Position numbers and translations under genes: made by a program. Positions 1 to 7,970 of a stretch of 64,000 bases of DNA are shown piece by piece. Under the pieces are notes generated by a model. The model was not told where the DNA came from. It did no database searches and was given only the letters and a program-made list of their open reading frames with translations. The stretch spans positions 21,802 to 85,801 of the forward strand of contig NZ_WHZU01000015.1 in the NCBI RefSeq assembly GCF_010667655.1, written 5' to 3'. The stretch's first letter is position 1; every line of letters begins with the position of its first letter. Origin of the DNA: Bifidobacterium saimiriisciurei (GTDB lineage: Bacteria > Actinomycetota > Actinomycetes > Actinomycetales > Bifidobacteriaceae).

Positions 1-2
1 CC

Positions 3-281
3 TCGAACGCCGGTTCGTCCGCGGGCGGCGTCCAGTCCGGCGATGCCGGCAAGGGCAAGCAGGCCGAACAGTCGGGCAAGCGCGCGTCCGCGCTCTCCCG
101 CACCGGCGTCGCGGTCACCGCGCTCGCCGCAGTGGCGATGCTGCTCTCCGCGGCCGCCGTCGCCCTTCGTTCCGACCGTCTGCGGGCCCTGGCCGGTACC
201 GCGCTCGGCCGGTTCGGTGGGGCCTCCGCCGCATCCGGCACGCACGGCAGCCACCGCGGCCGTGGCGGACGACGCCACTGA
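3..281 (+). CDS. C-terminal end of a wall-anchored surface protein (5' truncated by window)
   Basis: The reading frame is open from the first bases to a TGA at 279-281, giving about 92 residues. It holds a Ser/Gly/Lys-rich linker, then a sortase-like LSRTG motif, a hydrophobic helix rich in Ala, Val and Leu, and basic residues. This is the same tail architecture as the large glycosidases further along (13289-55074), so the missing upstream part is probably another extracellular enzyme or adhesin. After the helix the protein continues for about 40 residues rich in Gly, Ser, Arg and His. That is much longer than the RRRRA ending of the other surface proteins here. The catalytic or binding part lies outside the window, so no function is assigned. 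Confidence 0.7.
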   Translation, partial: SNAGSSAGGVQSGDAGKGKQAEQSGKRASALSRTGVAVTALAAVAMLLSAAAVALRSDRLRALAGTALGRFGGASAASGTHGSHRGRGGRRH

Positions 282-325
282 TCCGCCGATTCGGTAGCAC
301 AGTCCGGTAGCGCAGCCCGGTAGGG

Positions 326-376
326 AAAGGCCCGGTCCGTATGGCACCCATCAGGTGCCGCACGGACCGGGCCTTT
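326..376. terminator. Strong bidirectional hairpin terminator
   Basis: A perfect 15-bp inverted repeat (326-340 and 362-376) starts with AAAGGCCCGG and ends with CCGGGCCTTT. A second nested stem (GGCACC/GGTGCC) fills the loop. It lies between two convergent genes, the surface-protein tail and the cdaR-like gene, and the A and T tracts at its edges would serve both directions. Confidence 0.85.
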
Positions 377-450
377 CGTATATCCTGCGGGCCTCCACGT
401 TGCGGTTCGGACGGGACCCCGCCGGCAGTGTCTCCGCCGTCGTCTCCCCG

Positions 451-1662
451 CTATTGGGCGCGGAAGGCGAGGTGGCCGCGCAGCAGAAAAGCCATCGCCA
501 ACGTGTCGTGGTCGGCGAGATCGCGCGGATTGTAGCCGGTCCGTTTCGCCATGTTGTTGAGATGGTTCTGCAGGGTGTTCTTGTGCATGAACAGCTCGTC
601 GGCCGCGCGATTGATGCTGCCGTTATGGCGGGTGTACACCTCGAACGTGGTGCGGAAGCGGTCGATGTCCCGCTCGGAAAGCCCGGCGAACACCTGGGCC
701 ACGAACCGCTGCGCCGCATCGCGGTCGACTGCCGACGCCACGATGCCGAGGCCGATGGAATCATAGTCCGCCACACGGGCCTGACCGGTGAACCGCAGCC
801 AGTCGACGGTCGTGCGGGCCTGGCTGTAGCTGAGCCAGCACCGGTCCGCCGTCGGCGCGCGCTCGCCGATGCCGATGCTGATCGGCCGGTCGAGCGCCTG
901 TTCGATGTCCCGCCGGATGGCTTCAAGCGTGTCGTGCGGCGACTGCCCATCGTCGGGGGTCGTGACGTCGTCCGACGATTCGGCGCCGTCGGCATGGCCG
1001 CCGTTGCCGTCGCCGTCGGCGTTCCCCTTATCGGCCCGTTCGCCGAGCAGCAGCTGGAATCCCTGCGCGGACACCGCGAAGACGGTGTTCTCGCGGTCCG
1101 ACAGATGCCGGGCGAGAATATCGTAGATGTCGTCGCGTCCGGAATGATCGGCGTCCTGCTGCGTGCAGCGGCCGACGGCCATGCGATGGGGCGCCTTCAT
1201 GTCGAGGCCCAACGTGGTCGCCAGATACTCGACCAGACCGCGGTCGTGGTCCTTCGCACTCAGCAGGCCGATGAGATTCGCGGCCATCATGCGCCGGTCG
1301 AATCGGGTGATCTGGTCCATGTTCTCCCGAATCAGGATCTCGGTCATCTTGCGGATCACCTCGCCGAACGGCTCCACTTCGGCGCGCTCGCCGGTGATGC
1401 CGATGACGGCGGCCACGTCGTCGCCCAGCATCACGGGGGCGTTGATGCCGTGCCTCGCGCCCTCGAACTGGTTGTCGGCGTCCACGGCGATGGTGCATCG
1501 CTCCGTCGCCGCGAGGCGCGCCGCATCGTGGCGCGAGCCGATGCGGGCCGGATCGGTGCTGGCGATCATGACGCCGTCGGGGGAGAAGAAGTTGATGTCG
1601 TGGCGAATGATGTTCTTGAGATTCTCCACGATGGTCTGCGCGATGCGGGAATCGATGTTCAT
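451..1662 (-). CDS. cdaR: CdaR-family (sugar diacid/glycerate) transcriptional regulator
   Basis: This 403-residue protein has the layout of CdaR/SdaR regulators. The N-terminal sugar-diacid recognition domain (about 1-130) opens with MNIDSRIAQTIVENL and contains the GINAPV..GDDVAAVIGITG segment. A variable middle with an acidic, Gly-rich insert (about 215-245) follows. The C-terminal PucR-type helix-turn-helix (about 335-400) includes INRAADELFMHKNTLQNHL. In the family, effectors are glucarate, galactarate or glycerate, and the regulator activates uptake and kinase genes. It is divergent from a GntP permease and a glycerate kinase, which supports control of glycerate use. The -10-like TATACT is 6 bp upstream of the ATG and no Shine-Dalgarno is visible, so the mRNA may be leaderless. 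Confidence 0.88.
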   Translation of the reverse strand: MNIDSRIAQTIVENLKNIIRHDINFFSPDGVMIASTDPARIGSRHDAARLAATERCTIAVDADNQFEGARHGINAPVMLGDDVAAVIGITGERAEVEPFGEVIRKMTEILIRENMDQITRFDRRMMAANLIGLLSAKDHDRGLVEYLATTLGLDMKAPHRMAVGRCTQQDADHSGRDDIYDILARHLSDRENTVFAVSAQGFQLLLGERADKGNADGDGNGGHADGAESSDDVTTPDDGQSPHDTLEAIRRDIEQALDRPISIGIGERAPTADRCWLSYSQARTTVDWLRFTGQARVADYDSIGLGIVASAVDRDAAQRFVAQVFAGLSERDIDRFRTTFEVYTRHNGSINRAADELFMHKNTLQNHLNNMAKRTGYNPRDLADHDTLAMAFLLRGHLAFRAQ

Positions 1663-1668
1663 AACGTC

Positions 1669-1674
1669 AGTATA
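1669..1674 (-). promoter_or_regulatory. Candidate -10 box of the cdaR-like gene, suggesting a leaderless mRNA
   Basis: On the minus strand the box reads TATACT and is followed by only six bases (GACGTT) before the ATG at 1662-1660. A start site about 7 nt after a -10 box would fall on the ATG itself. No convincing -35 box is visible 16-18 bp upstream. The rest of 1675-1849, between the divergent genes, has no gene; it should hold the divergent promoter of the permease, but I see no clear dyad to call as an operator. Confidence 0.45.
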
Positions 1675-1849
1675 GACGACATCTCCACAGCTGTCTGTTA
1701 CCAGTACTATTTTGAGGCGTCTGCCATGCCAATCTTTCCGTTCCGGAGGATATGGAAAACAGGCGGCTTTCCTTGGAAAATGGAAGCATCAAGATCAATC
1801 GTTATCGAAAGCATTGGTCCATATACCACGTAATCAAAGGAGATATGTC

Positions 1850-3178
1850 ATGGTGGAAGGTGTGTCGATCGCCTGGTGGGCGGCGCTGGCCGGCCTTGCC
1901 GTCGCGATCGTGCTGATTCTGAGGAAGCTCAACGCCACGTACGCGCTGCTGCTGGGGGCCGTGGTCGGCTGCCTGATCGGCGGCGCCTCGCTCGCGCAGA
2001 CGGTGAACGTGGTGGTCGCCGGCGGCCAGAGCGTGGTCGGCACCATCGTGCGCGTGCTCGCCGCGGGTGTGCTGGCCGGCGTGATGATGGAGTCCGGCGC
2101 GGCGGACCGCATCGCCAAGACCATCGTCGCGAAGTTCGGCGAAAGCCTGGCCATCTTCTCGCTGGCGTTCGCCACGATGATCATCTGCGCGGTAGGCGTG
2201 TTCATCCCCGTGGCCGTGCTGATCGTCGCCCCGATCGCCCTCGAGGTGGGCAACCGTCTGGGCATCTCCAAGCTGGCGCTGCTGGTGGCGTTGTCCGGCG
2301 GCGGCAAGGCCGGCAACATCATCTCCCCGAACCCGAACACCATCGCCGCCGCCTCCGGCTTCGGCATCCAGCCGTCCGCGGTCATGGTCGGCAGCTTCAT
2401 CCCGGCCGTCTGCGGTCTGGCCATGGCGGTCCTGCTGGCCACACTGCTGCGCAACCACGGCGCGGCGCCGACCCTCGCCGAGGCCGGCGGCGGCAACGCC
2501 AATGGCGACAGCGAAGCCGAGGATTCCGCCGAATCCGCCCGCGAACTGCCGACCATCGGCCGCGCCCTGGTCGCCCCGGTCATCGCCATCGTGCTGCTGC
2601 TCGTCAATCCGATCGGCAGCGTGCTGGGCATCGGACTGCTGGCCAAATTCCAGGTGGACGCCATGTACATCCTGCCGTTCGCCGCCGTGATCGGCCTGTT
2701 CGTCATGGGGCAGGGCCGTCACCTGCTCGACTACACCAAGGCCGGACTCGCCCGCATGACCGACGTGGTCCTCATCCTCATCGGCGCCGGCGCGATCGGC
2801 GGCCTGATCACGAACTCCGACCTCTCCACGCAGATCGTGAACCTCATCAAGGCGTGGGGCGTGTCCGGCTCCCTGCTCGCCCCGCTCGCCGGCATCCTCA
2901 TGGCCGCCGCCACCGCGTCCACCTCCACGGGCGTGATCCTCGGCAGCAGCTCGTTCGGCTCGTCGATCCTCGACTTCGGCGTGACCCCGGTCGCCGCGGC
3001 CGTGACCATGCAGGCCGGCGCCACGGTGATCGACCACCTGCCGCACGGCAACTACTTCCACGTCTCCGGCCAGGCCATGAAGATGACGGTCGGCGAGCGC
3101 ATGAAGAGCGTGCCGTTCGAGTCGATCGTCGGTCTGACGATGACCATCGTGGCCACGCTCGTCTACACGCTGTTCTGA
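1850..3178 (+). CDS. GntP-family permease, probable glycerate/gluconate transporter
   Basis: The 442-residue protein has about 12 hydrophobic segments. It starts with a helix at 8-28 and carries the family motif GKAGNIISPNPNTIAA near residue 160. A hydrophilic, Glu/Ser-rich loop at about 205-230 splits the two halves. The open frame extends 46 codons upstream, but ATG 1850 is chosen because AAAGGAG lies 7 bp before it and the upstream stretch is polar and unlike the family. GntP proteins import sugar acids with protons. The position between a CdaR-type regulator and a glycerate kinase favours glycerate as substrate, but gluconate cannot be excluded. Confidence 0.88.
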   Translation: MVEGVSIAWWAALAGLAVAIVLILRKLNATYALLLGAVVGCLIGGASLAQTVNVVVAGGQSVVGTIVRVLAAGVLAGVMMESGAADRIAKTIVAKFGESLAIFSLAFATMIICAVGVFIPVAVLIVAPIALEVGNRLGISKLALLVALSGGGKAGNIISPNPNTIAAASGFGIQPSAVMVGSFIPAVCGLAMAVLLATLLRNHGAAPTLAEAGGGNANGDSEAEDSAESARELPTIGRALVAPVIAIVLLLVNPIGSVLGIGLLAKFQVDAMYILPFAAVIGLFVMGQGRHLLDYTKAGLARMTDVVLILIGAGAIGGLITNSDLSTQIVNLIKAWGVSGSLLAPLAGILMAAATASTSTGVILGSSSFGSSILDFGVTPVAAAVTMQAGATVIDHLPHGNYFHVSGQAMKMTVGERMKSVPFESIVGLTMTIVATLVYTLF

Positions 3179-3297
3179 GCGTCCTCGGCGTTCCGAGCGT
3201 TCCGATTCCCGTATCGCAGGACGCATCGTTGTATCGCCGTACCGCTGTATCGAAGAAACGTATCGCAACCATATCGTTGAAATCAAAGGAGATCGCC

Positions 3298-4473
3298 ATG
3301 AAGTTCGTTATCGCGCCGGATTCGTTCAAGGGCTGCATGACCGCCAAGCAGGCGGCCGAGGCCATGCGCGCCGGCCTGCGCCGCGTGTTCCCCGACGCCG
3401 AGTATGTGATGGTGCCGATGGCCGACGGCGGCGAAGGCACCGTGCAGTCGCTGGTCGACGCCACCGGCGGCGAGCTGCGGCAGGCGCAGGTGCTCGACCC
3501 GTTGCAGCGGCGGACCGTTGCGGAATATGGGCTGCTGGGGGATGCGGCGGGCGTCGCTGATGCCGCCGATGATTCCGCCGGTCTCACCGCCGTCATCGAA
3601 ATGGCCGCGGCCAGCGGCATCCAGTTCGTGGACGACGAAACCAAGAACCCGCTCGTCACCACCACCTACGGCACCGGTCAGCTGATTCGCGCCGCGCTCG
3701 ACGACGGCGCCCGCACGATCATCCTCGGCGTGGGCGGATCGGCCACGAACGACGGCGGCGCCGGCATGGCCGAGGCGCTGGGTGTGCGGTTCCTCGACGC
3801 GGACGGCAACCCGATTCCGCGCGGCGGCGGCTTCCTCGATCGTCTCGACCATATCGACGTCTCCGGCATCGACCCGCGTATCGCCGAGACCCGTATGCTC
3901 ATCGCCTCCGACGTGACCAACCCGTTGGTCGGCCCGAAGGGCGCCTCCGCGGTGTTCGGCCCCCAGAAGGGCGCCACGCCGGATATGGTCGCGCGGCTCG
4001 ACGCGAACCTGACGCATTACGCCGACGTCATCCGCCGCGACCTCGGCGTCGAGGTGGCCGATGCGCCGGGCGCCGGCGGTGCCGGCGGCCTCGGCGCGGG
4101 GCTTCTCGCCTTCACGAAGTCGACCATGCGCTCCGGCGTCGAGATCGTCTCGCAGACCGTGCGTCTGGCCGACCGTGCCGTCGGCGCCGACTACTGCCTC
4201 ACCGGCGAGGGCGGCATCGACTTCCAGACGCAGTACGGCAAGACCCCGATGGGTGTGGCGCAGGCCGTGCACTGCGGCAATCCGGGGATCGGCGTGGTCG
4301 CGCTCGCCGGATACGTGGGCGAGGGCATCGACCAGCTGTACGACCTCGGCATCGACTCGGTGTTCGGCATCGTCCCCGCCGCCGTGTCCCTGGACCGTGC
4401 GCTCGCCGACGGACCGGCGAACCTTGAGCGCACCGCCGAAAACGTGGGCCGATTGATTCGCATCGGCCGTTGA
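3298..4473 (+). CDS. Glycerate 2-kinase (GarK/GlxK family)
   Basis: The 391-residue protein begins MKFVIAPDSFKGCMTAKQAA, the N-terminal signature of type I glycerate kinases. It has the MADGGEGTVQSL motif near 40-52, the LGVGGSATNDGGAGMAEAL glycine-rich segment near 143-161, GAGGAGGLGAG near 258-268 and LTGEGGIDFQT near 300. Family members phosphorylate D-glycerate to 2-phosphoglycerate, which enters lower glycolysis. A consensus AAAGGAG precedes the ATG. The gene is 119 bp after the GntP permease, so uptake and phosphorylation are probably co-transcribed. A short variable insertion at about 80-95 (GLLGDAAGVADAADDS) looks like local expansion. The symbol garK or glxK cannot be decided from sequence alone. 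Confidence 0.92.
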   Translation: MKFVIAPDSFKGCMTAKQAAEAMRAGLRRVFPDAEYVMVPMADGGEGTVQSLVDATGGELRQAQVLDPLQRRTVAEYGLLGDAAGVADAADDSAGLTAVIEMAAASGIQFVDDETKNPLVTTTYGTGQLIRAALDDGARTIILGVGGSATNDGGAGMAEALGVRFLDADGNPIPRGGGFLDRLDHIDVSGIDPRIAETRMLIASDVTNPLVGPKGASAVFGPQKGATPDMVARLDANLTHYADVIRRDLGVEVADAPGAGGAGGLGAGLLAFTKSTMRSGVEIVSQTVRLADRAVGADYCLTGEGGIDFQTQYGKTPMGVAQAVHCGNPGIGVVALAGYVGEGIDQLYDLGIDSVFGIVPAAVSLDRALADGPANLERTAENVGRLIRIGR

Positions 4474-4530
4474 TCGGGCTGCCGGCCAAGCCGTATGGTT
4501 CTCCCGTAAGCCACGAAGTGACGATTGGTT

Positions 4531-4580
4531 GATTTCCTGCGTTCCCTGCCATGATTCCGCGGCAGGGAACGCAGGAAATC
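4531..4580. repeat. Perfect 20-bp inverted repeat (hairpin) after the glycerate kinase
   Basis: The arms at 4531-4550 and 4561-4580 are exact reverse complements (GATTTCCTGCGTTCCCTGCC) around a 10-nt loop. It could end transcription from the kinase, although no T-run follows. The left arm recurs exactly at 4748-4767, so this is a repeated element rather than a simple terminator. Confidence 0.8.
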
Positions 4581-4707
4581 GTCGTTATGCGACTCCGTGT
4601 CGGATATCGGTCCTCGAAGCATATGCAAAACACTGAAATTGCAAGGAATCACGAAACTGTTTATGGCCGTCTTCTGTCACGGAATGACGATAATGACGAC
4701 TCTGCGA

Positions 4708-4735
4708 TTCCGTGCCGCATGTTCTTGGCACGGAA
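4708..4735. repeat. Second hairpin in the same gap
   Basis: Arms TTCCGTGCC (4708-4716) and GGCACGGAA (4727-4735) enclose a 10-nt loop, the same loop size as the hairpin at 4531-4580. The gap 4474-4851 thus holds two hairpins and a third copy of one arm, and I see no gene in it. Confidence 0.6.
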
Positions 4736-4747
4736 CGTATTGATGAC

Positions 4748-4767
4748 GATTTCCTGCGTTCCCTGCC
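4748..4767 (+). repeat. Third exact copy of the 20-bp arm
   Basis: The sequence is identical to 4531-4550 and to the complement of 4561-4580. No opposing arm follows it, so here it is a solitary half-element about 85 bp upstream of the peptidase gene. Confidence 0.75.
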
Positions 4768-4851
4768 ATCAATCCGCACGCTGCGAAAACACCCGTCGCA
4801 TACTTGCCGAAGTTCGGGTATTGTGGTTGATTTGAATTTGTCCGCTGAGAG

Positions 4852-7701
4852 ATGGTAATGAACGGGGACAGACGGATCATGACGGAACTCACAATGGCAC
4901 AGAACGATGTGGAACAGCCTGATATGGCACAGCCGAATCAGGCCACGATGACCGGTGCGACCGGTGCGGCCGCCGACGATATCGCCGCCGTCAACGCGGC
5001 GATCGCGGCGTATCCGCGCGCGAAGGCCCGGACCCGACGATTCTCGCTCGGCGCGCCCCGCACGGCCAAGGTCCTCGATGACGGTTCGCGCGCGCTGCTC
5101 CTGCGTTCGCGCGGCCCCGAGGACGACGTCACCTGCCTGTGGCTGAGCTGGTTCGACGGCGCCGGCCGACATCACGAGACCCTTCTGGCCGATCCGCGCG
5201 ATCTGCTGGCCGCCGGCAACGGCGCGAACGCCGGTGCCACGCCGGCCGCCGCCAAGGCGTCCGTGCCCGACGAGGAGAAGGCCCGGCGCGAGCGTGCCCG
5301 CGAATCCGCCTCCGGCATCGTGTCCTACAGCGTCAACGATTCCGGCAACCGCGTGGTGTTCACCGTCGACGGCCGTCTGTGGCTGACGACCATCGTGTTC
5401 GACGGCGACATCGAATTCATCAGTGATATCAACGACGGTGACATCAACGACGGCGGCACCGGCGACATCATGGCCGAGGCCGGCGCCGCCGCCGAAGGCG
5501 CGTCCGCCGGCCCGGCCCGCGTGAGCGTCGAGGACGGCGAGCTCCACGCCGTCACCCGCGAGCTCGGCGACACCTGGTACGTCTCCGCGATGGCCGTGCA
5601 CGGCCATCCCGGCCGCCTGTTCCGTCCGGTGCTCAATCCGCGCATCTCGCCGAACGGCAGACTCGTCGCCTACACGACCGGCCGCATGATCAACCTCGTC
5701 GTCATCGGCGAGAACGGCGAGCCCGACGACGAACGCTCCATCTGCGGCGTCTACGACGACCCGAACGTGACCGTCGGCCTCGCCGAATTCGCGGCCGGCG
5801 AGGAGATGGACCGATACGACGGCTTCTGGTGGTCGCCCGACTCGAAGAGCCTGCTGATCGAACGCGCCGACGAATCGCCGGAACCGGTCTGGCACATCAC
5901 CGACCCGGCCGACCCGACCGCGCCGGCCCGCACGCGGCATTATCCGCAGGCGCTCACCAAGAACGCCGACGTGCGACTGTTCCGTTTCGACATCGGCTCG
6001 GCCGAGCGCCGCGCCGGCAACATGGCGTACTCCAGCATCGTCGACCTGCCGGAGGTCTGGTGGGACCGCCGCGGCTACGAATACCTCGCCGACGTGCATT
6101 GGAGCCGTGGCGGCGACCCGCTGCTGCTCGTGCAGAACCGCCGCCAGACCGCCGACCAGGTGCTGTCGATCGGCGCCGAGGGCAGCAACCCCAACGTCGG
6201 ATACGCGCCGCAGCAGAGCATCCTCGACGGATTCGCGCTCGAACAGGACGGTGGCGCGCTCGCGGCCGAAGAATCCGGCAAACGCTGGCTGCCCACGACG
6301 ATGCTCACCGTGAGCGGCAGCCGATACTGGCTCGACCTCATCCACGGCTGTCCAGCGTTCACGCCCGACGGCCGTCTCATCACCGCCATGCCCGACGAGG
6401 AGACCGACACCATGCGTCTCGCGGTGGACGGCCATGCGTTCACGCCCGCCGGATGGCAGGTGCTCGACCTGCTCGACGTGACCGACCACGACGTGCTGGC
6501 GCGCGCCACACGCGACGCCCGCGGCGTGGACGTGGTGAGCTTCCCGCTGCCGCCGGCCGGACAGGAGTTCCTCGGCTCGTACTGGCAGGAGCTGCATGAA
6601 GGCGACCTCAACGAGTCGTGCGACAGCTGCGGCGACTGCGGCGACTGCGAGACGTCGGCGGCCGAAGGTTCGGCCAACGGGTTCGGCAACCAGTTCGCCG
6701 CGGCCGGCGCCGACGGCCCGCACGCCGAATCCTCCATGCCGACCGTGCTGAATCCCGAGCCGGGCGTCTGGACCGCCTCGCGCTCCGGCGACGGCCTGGT
6801 GATCTCCGGCCGAACGATGCACGACGCGAAGGCCGTCATGCTGCACATCGTCGGCGATTCCCGCGCGGCAATCAGCAACCACGCCGAAACCCCCGGATTC
6901 ACGCCGAACACGACGTTCGTGCGGCTCGGCCGCCGTCGCCTGCACGCGGCGATCACGCTGCCGTCGGCCGGCAGCCCCTACGCCGACGCCGAAACACTGC
7001 CCGTATTGATGAAGCCGTACGGCGGGCCGATGCACCGCGAGGCCATGCTCTCGCAGGCGATGCACTGGGATTCGCAGTGGTGGGCCGACCAGGGCTTCAT
7101 CGTGGTCGCGGCCGACGGACGCGGCACCGGCGCCCGCGGTCTCGCCTGGGACCACGCCATGTTCGAGAGGTTCGCCGACGTCTCGCTCGAGGACCAGGTC
7201 GACGCCGTACACGCCCTGCCCGATGCGATGGCCTCGCTCGCGGACGGCGACGGCCCGTTCGCCGGCGCCCCCCGGCCCGACCTCGACCACGTGGCCATGA
7301 TCGGCTGGTCGTTCGGCGGATTCCTCTCCGCGCTCGCCGTGCTGCGTGCGCCCGACGTGTTCGCCGCGGCCTGCGCCGGCGCCCCGCCCACCGACTGGAC
7401 GCTGTACGACACGCATTACACCGAGCGGTATCTCGGCCTCAACCCGCGTGTATACGAGAGGAACAGCATCATCGCCGACGCGCCGAACCTGCGCCGTCCG
7501 CTGCTGCTCATCCACGGATTCGCCGACGACAACGTGACTGTGGCCAACACGCTGCGGCTCAGCTCCGCGCTGCTCGCCGCCGGCCGCGAGCACACGGTGC
7601 TGCCGCTCACCGGCATCACCCACATGACCAACGACGAGACCGTCGCCGAGAACCTGCTGCTCTTCCAGCGCGACTTCCTCCGCAAGGCGTTCGCCGAGTA
7701 G
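4852..7701 (+). CDS. Dipeptidyl-peptidase IV-like S9 family serine peptidase
   Basis: The 949-residue protein has an N-terminal beta-propeller (about 45-650) with the DPPIV-type segment FWWSPDSKSLLIERADES near 324-341, whose acidic residues bind the substrate amino terminus in this family. A C-terminal alpha/beta hydrolase domain (about 690-949) follows. The nucleophile is Ser820 in GWSFGG, the acid is about Asp892 in GFADDNV, and the base is about His924 in THMTND. Such enzymes remove X-Pro or X-Ala dipeptides. No signal peptide is seen, so it is probably cytosolic and processes imported peptides. It is longer than typical DPPIV because of acidic insertions (about 195-220 and 585-625, the latter Cys-rich). 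Start choice is uncertain: ATGs occur at 4852, 4858 and 4879. Confidence 0.88.
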   Translation: MVMNGDRRIMTELTMAQNDVEQPDMAQPNQATMTGATGAAADDIAAVNAAIAAYPRAKARTRRFSLGAPRTAKVLDDGSRALLLRSRGPEDDVTCLWLSWFDGAGRHHETLLADPRDLLAAGNGANAGATPAAAKASVPDEEKARRERARESASGIVSYSVNDSGNRVVFTVDGRLWLTTIVFDGDIEFISDINDGDINDGGTGDIMAEAGAAAEGASAGPARVSVEDGELHAVTRELGDTWYVSAMAVHGHPGRLFRPVLNPRISPNGRLVAYTTGRMINLVVIGENGEPDDERSICGVYDDPNVTVGLAEFAAGEEMDRYDGFWWSPDSKSLLIERADESPEPVWHITDPADPTAPARTRHYPQALTKNADVRLFRFDIGSAERRAGNMAYSSIVDLPEVWWDRRGYEYLADVHWSRGGDPLLLVQNRRQTADQVLSIGAEGSNPNVGYAPQQSILDGFALEQDGGALAAEESGKRWLPTTMLTVSGSRYWLDLIHGCPAFTPDGRLITAMPDEETDTMRLAVDGHAFTPAGWQVLDLLDVTDHDVLARATRDARGVDVVSFPLPPAGQEFLGSYWQELHEGDLNESCDSCGDCGDCETSAAEGSANGFGNQFAAAGADGPHAESSMPTVLNPEPGVWTASRSGDGLVISGRTMHDAKAVMLHIVGDSRAAISNHAETPGFTPNTTFVRLGRRRLHAAITLPSAGSPYADAETLPVLMKPYGGPMHREAMLSQAMHWDSQWWADQGFIVVAADGRGTGARGLAWDHAMFERFADVSLEDQVDAVHALPDAMASLADGDGPFAGAPRPDLDHVAMIGWSFGGFLSALAVLRAPDVFAAACAGAPPTDWTLYDTHYTERYLGLNPRVYERNSIIADAPNLRRPLLLIHGFADDNVTVANTLRLSSALLAAGREHTVLPLTGITHMTNDETVAENLLLFQRDFLRKAFAE

Positions 7702-7727
7702 CGCGGGGCAGCCGGGTCGATTGCGGT

Positions 7728-7760
7728 GCGATGCGGGCGGCCCATGCCGTCCGCATTCGC
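7728..7760 (+). terminator. Hairpin after the S9 peptidase
   Basis: Imperfect arms GCGATGCGGGCGGC and GCCGTCCGCATTCGC form a GC-rich stem of about 14 bp. It is followed by GGCGAAAAGG rather than a T-run. It lies 27 bp after the peptidase stop and is the only stem before the next promoter region. Confidence 0.5.
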
Positions 7761-7862
7761 GGCGAAAAGGTGAACAGCCGGTACGCGGCTGGTGCGCAAG
7801 CCTTCCTGACGGTGAAAATCTTCCCTCGTTACATAAATCTCCCGTAGGTTTTGTAATCTATT

Positions 7863-7892
7863 GCACTATTGCGATTAGTGCATTATTGCGAT
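7863..7892. promoter_or_regulatory. Operator-like dyad and direct repeat upstream of the amino-acid permease
   Basis: GCACTA (7863-7868) and TAGTGC (7876-7881) form a dyad around TTGCGAT. The octamer ATTGCGAT occurs at 7868-7875 and again at 7885-7892, 17 bp apart. This placement just after an AT-rich promoter-like stretch (7825-7860) suggests a regulator binding site. No cognate regulator is adjacent. Confidence 0.45.
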
Positions 7893-7970
7893 AGCCGCGC
7901 GAGTACATGCGGATACATGCGTATGTACGGGAACGACAGTACCGAAGCCGCGGCGGGAAACGAGGAGTAC

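Noticed and set aside
4585..7623. 1012-codon minus-strand frame opposite the S9 peptidase
   Set aside because: It is a high-GC shadow; the plus-strand frame carries the Ser-Asp-His triad and propeller motifs.
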